The notes below the pieces were generated by a model that saw nothing but the letters and a program-made list of their open reading frames with translations, did no database searches and was not told where the DNA came from. A stretch of DNA of 29,761 bases from an uncultured Clostridia bacterium. Lineage in GTDB: Bacteria > Bacillota > Clostridia > TANB77 > CAG-508. How positions within the stretch are numbered: the first letter of the stretch is position 1; each line of letters opens with the position of its first letter. Made by a program: the position numbers and the translations under genes. Location: the NCBI GenBank assembly GCA_947629805.1, contig CANRFE010000002.1:1-29761 (forward strand). Reading direction: 5' to 3'. Positions 24,021 to 29,761 of the stretch are shown piece by piece.

Positions 24021-24045
24021 TGTCTACTAAATGGGGTGCATTTCA
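24021..24045 (-). repeat. IS right inverted repeat
   Basis: Reverse-strand TGAAATGCACCCCATTTAGT onward. It pairs with the left end. Confidence 0.85.
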
Positions 24046-24098
24046 ATTTTTATACAAGGTACTTTTTTTTTGTGCTTAAGTGCTTAAAAAGAAAAAAA

Positions 24099-24818
24099 TT
24101 AAATTTTTAAGCTACTTTCCAAAGCAAGGAAAATCATATCTTTTAATCCAGTTTCTCTCTGCTCAGGAGTAGCAACTTCTTTAATATATTGAGAATCTAC
24201 TACGCTCATAATGCAAGAGGCTTTCTTCTTTAAGACTTTTGCAATATAAAATAAAGAAAACGCTTCCATTTCAGCACTAATAGGATGAAAGTCTTTTGGA
24301 ATTCTTGATAAAAATTGTTCTATATCATCTAAATAAACATCAAAAAATTCGGCACAAATAGTGTTTCCCTTTACTAAATGAATTTGTTTTTCCTTTGCGG
24401 TTTGTTCTAAAATTTGGTTAATTTCTTTATTAGACTCTACAATATGGCAATTTTCATTATGAAACGTTAAAGCAAAATTTCCCTCTGTAAAGCATTGTTC
24501 AGAAAGAACAATATCAAATAATTTCAAATTTTTATCATATCCACCACAAGAGCCAATACGAATAATCGTATCAACGTCATAAAATTTATATAATTCATAA
24601 GCATAAATAGCCATACTTGGCATGCCCATACCAGACGCCATAACAGTAAGTCTCTTTCCTTTATAATTTCCTGTATAAGCATACATATTGCGAACAGAAT
24701 TTACCAATTTTGCATTTTCTAAAAAATTTTCTGCTATATATTTGGCACGAAGTGGGTCTCCAGGCATAATTACAATGTTGGCAATCTCTTCTTTTTTTGC
24801 TTCATTATGTGGGGTCAT
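24099..24818 (-). CDS. deoD: Purine-nucleoside phosphorylase, DeoD type
   Basis: 239 residues: the MPGDPLRAKYIAENFL phosphate-binding loop, VRNMYAYTGNYKGKRLTVMASGMGMPSM, IIRIGSCGGYDK and SAEMEAFSLFYIA (substrate-binding Glu) are signatures of the hexameric DeoD family. It splits purine (deoxy)nucleosides with phosphate for salvage. GGAGG 7 bases upstream sets ATG 24818, not TTG 24824. It converges on greA across the split terminator. No in-frame CGG. Confidence 0.94.
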   Translation of the reverse strand: MTPHNEAKKEEIANIVIMPGDPLRAKYIAENFLENAKLVNSVRNMYAYTGNYKGKRLTVMASGMGMPSMAIYAYELYKFYDVDTIIRIGSCGGYDKNLKLFDIVLSEQCFTEGNFALTFHNENCHIVESNKEINQILEQTAKEKQIHLVKGNTICAEFFDVYLDDIEQFLSRIPKDFHPISAEMEAFSLFYIAKVLKKKASCIMSVVDSQYIKEVATPEQRETGLKDMIFLALESSLKI

Positions 24819-24891
24819 AAGCAATCCTCCTTTTCTTTTTCTTTAGTATATCAAAGAAAGAAAAAAAAAACTACAAATTTTAAGAAAAATG

Positions 24892-24920
24892 TTGCAATAG
24901 AAAAATATTCATGATAAGAT
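24892..24920 (+). promoter_or_regulatory. Sigma-A promoter of pyrG
   Basis: TTGCAA (24892-24897), a 17-base spacer and TAAGAT (24915-24920), about 108 bases before pyrG. Confidence 0.65.
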
Positions 24921-24944
24921 GATTACAATAAAAAGCTAAGAAAT

Positions 24945-24992
24945 AGATTAAAAAAAAACCGCGTTTTTGGTTTATTTTTTAATCTTTTTTTT
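24945..24992 (+). terminator. Attenuator-like terminator in the pyrG leader
   Basis: AGATTAAAAAAAAACC (24945-24960) pairs with GGTTTATTTTTTAATCT (24969-24985) and is followed by a T run, between the promoter and pyrG. pyrG of Bacillota is often controlled by attenuation, but the pppGGGC start needed for the CTP-sensing mechanism of B. subtilis is not visible here. Confidence 0.65.
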
Positions 24993-25027
24993 GTTTTTTA
25001 TAAGAAAAATAAACGGAGGAAGTGCAC

Positions 25028-26623
25028 ATGAAAACAAAATATATTTTTGTTACAGGTGGAGTGGTATCGGGTTTAGGAAAGGGAATAACAGCAGCATCTT
25101 TAGGAAGATTGCTAAAAAATAGAGGATATAAAATAGTAAATCAAAAGTTTGATCCCTACATTAATGTAGACCCAGGAACTATGAGCCCTTATGAGCATGG
25201 AGAAGTGTTTGTAACAGACGATGGAGCAGAAACAGATTTAGATTTAGGACATTATGAAAGGTTTACAGATGAAAGTTTAAGTAAAAACTCAAGTATTACA
25301 ATGGGAAAGATTTATCAAGAAGTGTTAGATAGAGAAAGAAGAGGAGATTATTTAGGAAAAACGGTACAAGTTATTCCTCATATTACTAATGCAATTAAAG
25401 AAAAAATTTATGCTTTTGAAGAAAAAAATGTGGATATTGTTATCTCCGAATTAGGTGGAACGGTAGGCGATATAGAAGGTTTGTCTTTAATAGAAGCGAT
25501 TCGCCAAGTAGGAATTGAAAATGCACCAGAAGATGTGTTATATATTCATGTTACTTTGCTTCCCTATATACATGGTTCCAATGAATTAAAGTCTAAACCA
25601 ACACAACATTCCGTAAAAGAATTACAGTCTTTTGGAATTAAACCAGACATTTTAGTTTGTCGTTCGGAAACAGAAATTCCAGAAAATTTAAGAGAAAAAA
25701 TGGCGTTATTCTGTAATGTAAGAAAGGAAAACATTATTGCAAATCGCACGGCATCTTGTTTATACGAAGTTCCTTTAATGTTAGAAAAAGAAGGACTAGC
25801 TTTACAAGTTTGCAAGCATTTGAATTTAGAAAGAAAAGAAGCAAAAAATCAAGAATGGGAAAAAATGATTGCAAAAATTAATCAAGTAACGCAAAAAGAA
25901 GTAACGATTGCTATTGTGGGAAAATATGTAAGGTTGGAAGATTCTTATTTATCTGTTGCAGAAAGCTTGAAACATGCTGGCTTTGAAAATGGAGTAAAAG
26001 TGAAGATAGCTTATATAGATTCCGAACAAATTACAAAAGAAAATGTGCAAGAAAAATTAAAAGGAATAGACGGCATTATTGTACCGGGAGGTTTCGGAAA
26101 TAGAGGAATTCAAGGAAAAATTGAAACCATTCGTTATGCAAGAGAAAACAAAGTGCCATTTTTAGGAATTTGTTTGGGAATGCAAATGGCAGTAGTAGAA
26201 TTTGCAAAAAATGTATTGCAATTAGAAGATGTCAATTCTGAAGAGTTTGATCCAGAATGTAAAAACCCAGTCATTCATATTATGAAAGATCAAAAGGTCA
26301 TTACGAAAAAAGGTGGTACAATGCGTTTGGGAAGTTATCCTTGTGAAATACGAAAAGGAACTTTAGCAGAAAAAATTTATCAAACCACAAAAATAGAAGA
26401 AAGACATCGTCATCGTTTTGAATACAATAATACTTATCGTGAACAAATGGAACAAGCCGGTATGATCATTTCTGGAACATCGCCAGATGGTACTTTGGTA
26501 GAAATGGTAGAATTAAAGAATCATCCCTTCTTTATTGCAGGACAATTCCATCCAGAATTTAAATCAAGACCAGATCGACCAGCACCATTATTTGTAGCAT
26601 TCGTAAATGCAAGTAAAAAATAA
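25028..26623 (+). CDS. pyrG: CTP synthase
   Basis: 531 residues. N-terminal synthetase: KTKYIFVTGGVVSGLGKGIT (ATP P-loop), KFDPYINVDPGTMSPYEHGE, GGTVGDIEG. C-terminal glutaminase: GIIVPGGFGNRG, FLGICLGMQMAV (Cys nucleophile) and the His-Glu pair in GQFHPEFKSRP. It makes CTP from UTP, ATP and glutamine. GGAGG (25015-25019) is 8 bases before ATG 25028. No in-frame CGG. Confidence 0.98.
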   Translation: MKTKYIFVTGGVVSGLGKGITAASLGRLLKNRGYKIVNQKFDPYINVDPGTMSPYEHGEVFVTDDGAETDLDLGHYERFTDESLSKNSSITMGKIYQEVLDRERRGDYLGKTVQVIPHITNAIKEKIYAFEEKNVDIVISELGGTVGDIEGLSLIEAIRQVGIENAPEDVLYIHVTLLPYIHGSNELKSKPTQHSVKELQSFGIKPDILVCRSETEIPENLREKMALFCNVRKENIIANRTASCLYEVPLMLEKEGLALQVCKHLNLERKEAKNQEWEKMIAKINQVTQKEVTIAIVGKYVRLEDSYLSVAESLKHAGFENGVKVKIAYIDSEQITKENVQEKLKGIDGIIVPGGFGNRGIQGKIETIRYARENKVPFLGICLGMQMAVVEFAKNVLQLEDVNSEEFDPECKNPVIHIMKDQKVITKKGGTMRLGSYPCEIRKGTLAEKIYQTTKIEERHRHRFEYNNTYREQMEQAGMIISGTSPDGTLVEMVELKNHPFFIAGQFHPEFKSRPDRPAPLFVAFVNASKK

Positions 26624-26635
26624 GAAAAATGGTAT

Positions 26636-26681
26636 AAAACCACCAAATTGGGAGAAAATAACACCAAATGAGGTGGTTTTT
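26636..26681 (+). terminator. Terminator-like hairpin overlapping the sleB ribosome binding site
   Basis: AAAACCACC (26636-26644) pairs with GGTGGTTTT (26672-26680), followed by T and then the start codon ATG 26683. GAGGTGG (26670-26676) is also the ribosome binding site. Same layout as the hairpin at 21320-21364. Confidence 0.7.
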
Positions 26682-26682
26682 C

Positions 26683-27372
26683 ATGAAAGAAAAAAGAAAC
26701 AAAAAAATAAAACCAATTGCCATTCTTAGTATAGCATTTCTTCTTTTTATATCGTATTGTCTTTTTATTCGAAATGAGCAAGTAGAGGCTCTTTCTAAAT
26801 ATGGTTCTAGAGGAAATGAAGTAATTCAAATTCAAACCAAATTAAAACGTTGGGGCTATTATAATGGAAGTATAGACGGCATTTATGGAAGTCAAACACT
26901 AGCAGCAGTAAAATACTTTCAAAGGAAAAATGGGTTAACAGCAGATGGCATTGCGGGAACAAAAACTTTACAAGCAATGGGGATTTATACCTCTTCTAGT
27001 AGTTCTAGTTCTTCTAATAACACGAACAATGTAAATTTATTAGCAAGACTAGTGTATGGTGAAGCAAGAGGAGAACCTTATACAGGGCAAGTAGCAGTAG
27101 CAGCAGTGGTATTAAACAGAGTAAAAAGTTCTAATTTTCCTAATACCATAGCAGGCGTTATTTATCAAGCAGGAGCTTTTGATGCAGTAAGAGATGGACA
27201 AATTAATTTAGCCCCCAATAGTAGTGCAACCAAGGCAGCACAAGATGCTATTAATGGGTGGGACCCATCTTATGGAGCAATTTATTACTTTAACCCCAAT
27301 ACAGCAACCAACAAATGGATTTGGTCTAGACCAGCTACAGTAACAATAGGAAATCATAGATTTTGTAAATAG
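26683..27372 (+). CDS. sleB: SleB-type spore cortex / cell wall hydrolase
   Basis: 229 residues: a basic start with a membrane or signal helix (IAILSIAFLLFISYCLFI), a peptidoglycan-binding domain (SRGNEVIQIQTKLKRWGYYN to the GIAGTKTLQAMG end), a Ser/Asn linker of about 14 residues, and a Hydrolase_2 domain (LLARLVYGEARGEPYTGQVA with the catalytic Glu in YGEARGE, up to FNPNTATNKWIW). SleB is a lytic transglycosylase for cortex during germination; other Hydrolase_2 proteins act in growth. GAGGTGG chooses ATG 26683 over ATG 26668. Confidence 0.88.
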   Translation: MKEKRNKKIKPIAILSIAFLLFISYCLFIRNEQVEALSKYGSRGNEVIQIQTKLKRWGYYNGSIDGIYGSQTLAAVKYFQRKNGLTADGIAGTKTLQAMGIYTSSSSSSSSNNTNNVNLLARLVYGEARGEPYTGQVAVAAVVLNRVKSSNFPNTIAGVIYQAGAFDAVRDGQINLAPNSSATKAAQDAINGWDPSYGAIYYFNPNTATNKWIWSRPATVTIGNHRFCK

Positions 27373-27407
27373 AAAATGAATGGATAAAATTTTCCATTCA
27401 TTTTTTT
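27373..27407 (+). terminator. Terminator after sleB
   Basis: Stem AAAATGAATGGA with TCCATTCATTTT and a T run. Confidence 0.88.
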
Positions 27408-27463
27408 AAGGCAAGAACTAAAACAGCAAAAAATGAATACATGGTCAAATTGAAAACATTATC

Positions 27464-27492
27464 TTGCAAAAACAAATAGAACAGTATATAAT
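27464..27492 (+). promoter_or_regulatory. Sigma-A promoter of the TetR-acyl-CoA synthetase operon
   Basis: TTGCAA (27464-27469), a 17-base spacer and a perfect TATAAT (27487-27492), 35 bases before the tetR start. Confidence 0.7.
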
Positions 27493-27527
27493 AAAGAAGA
27501 TTATGAGGAATAGAAGGGGAAAAGTAG

Positions 27528-28095
27528 ATGAATAAAACAAAAAGAAAAATATTTGAAACTTCTATGAAATTATTTGCAGAAAAAGGGTATGATGCAACAA
27601 GCATTGAAGAAATTACAGCAACAGTAGGAGTTGCTAAGGGAACACTATATTATCATTTTTCGAGTAAAGAAGAAATTTTTCAATTCCTAGTAGAAGAAGG
27701 AGTGAAACTATTAACCAATAGTATTACTATAAAAACCGCTAAATTAACAAATTCTTTAGATAAAATAAAAGCCATTGTATTAATTGAATTAAAAGTACTA
27801 GTAAAATATGAAAGTTTTATGACGATTATTTTAAGCGAAATCTGGGGAACAGGAGCTCGTTCCAAAATGTGTAGAGATTATGTATTTTCTTATATTCAAA
27901 TGATACAAGAAATTGTAGAAGAGGGAATGAAAAAAAATGAAATAATAGAAGCAGATGCCAATGTAATTGCTTCTCGGAATTTTTGGTTTTGTTTGTTCTA
28001 GTTTAATTTATAAATTAAGAAGAGAAAAAAATATAGAATTATTAGAATTATATAAAGAGATTGAAAAATCTTTTATTGTGAAATTAAGGAAGTAG
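27528..28095 (+). CDS. TetR/AcrR-family regulator with one +1 frameshift site
   Basis: With one +1 step the product is 188 residues, the usual TetR length. The N-terminus has the helix-turn-helix GYDATSIEEITATVGVAKGT followed by LYYHFSSKEEIFQFLVEEG. After codon 150 (CGG) the frame resumes as GIFGFVCSSLIYKLRRE and ends in a long helix. The zero frame stops at 28001. The gene lies 14 bases before a long-chain acyl-CoA synthetase, which suggests a fatty-acid-responsive (FadR-like) regulator of that gene; this is inference. The unshifted product would lose only the last part of the ligand-binding domain, so a short form might exist. Confidence 0.83.
27975..27977 (+). other. +1 frameshift site, UCU-CGG-A, in the TetR gene
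   Basis: In-frame CGG (codon 150). Skipping C gives GGA and a continuous C-terminal helix to a stop at 28095, next to the operon partner. Confidence 0.82.
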
Positions 28096-28109
28096 AAAGG
28101 AAAAACACA

Positions 28110-29761
28110 ATGAGAATATTAAGAGATTTTAAAATACCAAATTTTAAATTTGAAAAAATTAAAATGAAAGATATAGAAGATATCGAAGAAGTAGAAGTCG
28201 ATTATGAGAAATTACAAAAAAAGCAAATTCTGAAAGAAAAAAGAAAACAAAGAGGTTATGAAACCACAAATTATCAAACGATTAAAGAAATATTTGATAG
28301 AACAAGACAAAAATACGCACAGAATATTTTCATGCTTGAAAAATTTAACCCAAAAGAACCATTTACAAAAATTACTTACGAGGAGTTTAGTCAAGATGTA
28401 ATAGGCTTAGGAACAGCTTTAAGAAACAAATATAATTTAGCAGAAGAGAGAGTTGTTATAATTGGCGAAAATACCTATCAATGGTATGTCTCTTATATGG
28501 CAATGCTTTGTGGGGTAGGAATTGCAGTTCCTGTTGATAAAGAATTACCACCAAATGAAATAGAAAATGTTGTAAACCGTGCAAAAGCAACCGCTGTTAT
28601 TTATTCCCCTAAGAAAAAAGATATCATAAAAAAAGTGCAAGATAAATTGCCAGCAGTAAAATATTTTATTTCTATGTATTCAGAAGAAAAATTAGAAGGA
28701 AGAGAAGTGGGACTAAATAACATCTTAAAACAAGGAAAAGAAATGGTACAAAAGGGGGATGATTCTTTTTCCAAAATTGAAATTAATCCAGAAGAGTTTA
28801 AAGTATTAATTTTTACTTCAGGAACAACATCTAATTCCAAAGGAGTTATGCTATGCAATAGAAATTTAGCAGAAAACGTTAATGCCGTTAACCCTTATGT
28901 AAGGTTATATGAAACCGATCGTTTCTTTTCGGTTTTACCACTTCATCATACTTATGAATCTACAATTGGCTTTTTGTTACCCGTATCCAAAGGTTCTTCT
29001 ATAGCCGTTTGTCAAGGACTAAAGCATATTGTAGCAGACTTAAAAGAAACGAACCCAACAGCACTACTTGCAGTTCCTTTGTTAATTGAAAGTTTATATA
29101 AGAAAATTAATCAAACCATAGAAAAAAGTGGAAAAACAGGTTTAGTGAATTCTATGATGCATATTACGAATGCATTAAAAAATGTAGGAATTGACATTAA
29201 AAAGAAAGTATTTGCCGAAATTTATGAAAACTTAGGAGGAAATTTAAGATTTGTGGTTTCTGCTGCAGCACCAATTGATCCAAAAGTAGGAAAATGGTTA
29301 CAAGATTTAGGAATAGGATTTTTACAAGGATATGGTTTAACAGAAACTGCGCCAATAGCAGCTTTAACACCAGAATATGATCCAAGAGTAGGGTCTGCTG
29401 GAAAAGCGGTATTATGTGCAGAATTAAAAATAGACAATCCAAATGAAAAAGGAGAAGGAGAAGTCTTAATCAAAAGTTCTACTTTAATGTTAGGGTATTA
29501 TGAAGATGAAGAAGCTACCAAAGAAGTAATAGAAGGGGAAGGACAAAATCGTTGGTTTCATTCTGGAGATGTTGGCTATTTAGATGCAGATGGTTTCTTA
29601 TACATTACAGGAAGAATTAAAAATGTAATTGTAACGCAAAATGGAAAAAATATTTATCCAGAGGAAATTGAATTAATGCTTGGAGAAGTATCCGAAATTA
29701 AAGAATGTATGGTGTATGGAAAGGAAGTAGAAGGAGAAAAAGAATTAATTATTACTGTAAA
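28110..29761 (+). CDS. Long-chain fatty acid-CoA ligase (AMP-binding), C-terminus beyond window
   Basis: About 550 codons are visible. The N-terminus has a charged 60-residue lead, then the ANL-family core: FTSGTTSNSKGVMLCNRN (P-loop), GYGLTETAP, RWFHSGDVGYLDADGFLYITG and GRIKNVIVTQNGKNIYPEEIE. This is the long-chain acyl-CoA synthetase type, which joins fatty acids to CoA through an acyl-AMP. AGAAAGG precedes ATG 28110. It is cotranscribed with the TetR-type regulator. No in-frame CGG in the visible part. Confidence 0.9.
   Translation, partial: MRILRDFKIPNFKFEKIKMKDIEDIEEVEVDYEKLQKKQILKEKRKQRGYETTNYQTIKEIFDRTRQKYAQNIFMLEKFNPKEPFTKITYEEFSQDVIGLGTALRNKYNLAEERVVIIGENTYQWYVSYMAMLCGVGIAVPVDKELPPNEIENVVNRAKATAVIYSPKKKDIIKKVQDKLPAVKYFISMYSEEKLEGREVGLNNILKQGKEMVQKGDDSFSKIEINPEEFKVLIFTSGTTSNSKGVMLCNRNLAENVNAVNPYVRLYETDRFFSVLPLHHTYESTIGFLLPVSKGSSIAVCQGLKHIVADLKETNPTALLAVPLLIESLYKKINQTIEKSGKTGLVNSMMHITNALKNVGIDIKKKVFAEIYENLGGNLRFVVSAAAPIDPKVGKWLQDLGIGFLQGYGLTETAPIAALTPEYDPRVGSAGKAVLCAELKIDNPNEKGEGEVLIKSSTLMLGYYEDEEATKEVIEGEGQNRWFHSGDVGYLDADGFLYITGRIKNVIVTQNGKNIYPEEIELMLGEVSEIKECMVYGKEVEGEKELIITV

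Larger units (their letters stand above)
22835..24045 (-). mobile_element. IS3-family insertion sequence, about 1.21 kb
   Basis: Ends are near-identical inverted repeats (TGAAGTGAACCCCGTTTAGT at the left, TGAAATGCACCCCATTTAGT at the right on the other strand). The flanks ATT (22832-22834 and 24046-24048) look like a 3-bp target duplication. It carries orfA and orfB in the IS3 arrangement. Both frames look intact, so it may be active or recently arrived. Confidence 0.88.
22817..24070 (+). terminator. greA terminator split by the insertion sequence
   Basis: AAAAAAGTACCT (22817-22828) and AGGTACTTTTTTTT (24057-24070) are the two arms of one hairpin with a T run. Removing the element and one ATT copy restores a stem of about 12 bp with a 14-base loop. 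The insertion point is in the loop. Confidence 0.75.

Noticed and set aside
680..27977. The seven frameshifts as ordinary sequencing or assembly errors
   Set aside because: None is in a homopolymer, all are an extra C before an in-phase GGN on the coding strand, and genes on both strands show it. Random errors would not respect reading frame. Raw reads should still be checked.
680..27977. CGG simply reassigned to one amino acid, without frame change
   Set aside because: Reading CGG as any triplet leaves the downstream frame wrong at all seven sites. Only a four-base step restores the proteins.
1..29761. tRNA or rRNA genes, including a candidate tRNA for CGG
   Set aside because: No cloverleaf-like segment with TTCGAATCC-type T-arm or rRNA-like block was seen. 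Such a tRNA, if it exists, is outside the window.

Overview
The window is AT-rich DNA from a spore-forming, anaerobe-like Bacillota, most likely an uncultured gut-type Clostridia. The evidence is the set of sporulation and spore-coat genes (spoIIID, yabG, veg, a sipL-like gene, yunB, spoVAC-D-E, a SleB-type hydrolase, coat-F proteins), strong AGGAGG ribosome binding sites, Arg codons that are mostly AGA, and many consensus sigma-A promoters and rho-independent terminators. I assign no species.

Layout. 1-1689 (-): a radical-SAM DNA-repair pair, the second gene running off the left edge. 1903-3142 (+): trmL and a two-OB-fold ssDNA-binding protein. 3271-5602 (+): a CtpE-like P-type ATPase. 5654-6760: two small coat-F-like genes (-) and a divergent tandem DUF305 gene (+). 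6851-11024 (+): a sporulation block, spoIIID-yabG-veg-sipL-yunB. 11288-13919 (+): a minimal sufC-sufB/D pair and a Cys/His/Asp protein. 13969-14815 (-): rplM-rpsI. 15215-16370 (+): infC-rpmI-rplT behind an attenuator. 16504-17088 (+): a HAD nucleotidase. 17131-19466 (-): dodecin-spoVAC-spoVAD-spoVAE. 19627-22811 (+): GH18 hydrolase, an unknown protein, greA. 22835-24045: an IS3-type element inside the greA terminator. 24099-24818 (-): deoD. 25028-27372 (+): pyrG and a sleB-like gene. 27528-end (+): a TetR regulator and a long-chain acyl-CoA synthetase cut by the right edge.

Main discovery. Five genes look broken by seven frameshifts: the radical-SAM gene three times, the P-type ATPase, yabG, yunB and tetR. 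All seven are the same event: in the zero frame the ribosome meets the Arg codon CGG, and the family protein continues only if the C is skipped and the next GGN is read as Gly. I scanned every gene by eye and found eight in-frame CGG triplets in the whole window. Seven are these sites. The eighth (2639-2641, after AAA) is read in frame as Arg, and there a +1 skip would give GGU followed by the stop UAA. Sequencing error would not respect codon phase and coding strand. The pattern suggests that CGG is a nearly abandoned codon at which this lineage performs +1 frameshifting, or reads CGGN as four-base Gly, with formal similarity to the yeast Ty1 CUU-AGG-C site. The ribosomal proteins, infC, pyrG, greA and suf genes contain no in-frame CGG.

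Other structure: four copies of a 51-bp palindromic repeat (one in the sufC 5'UTR, one after yabG, two head-to-head between spoVAC and spoVAD); a different 98-bp inverted-repeat element between spoVAD and spoVAE; two hairpins whose 3' arm is both terminator-like and the ribosome binding site of the next gene; an AUC start codon for infC; and attenuator-like leaders on infC and pyrG. I saw no tRNA, rRNA or CRISPR array.
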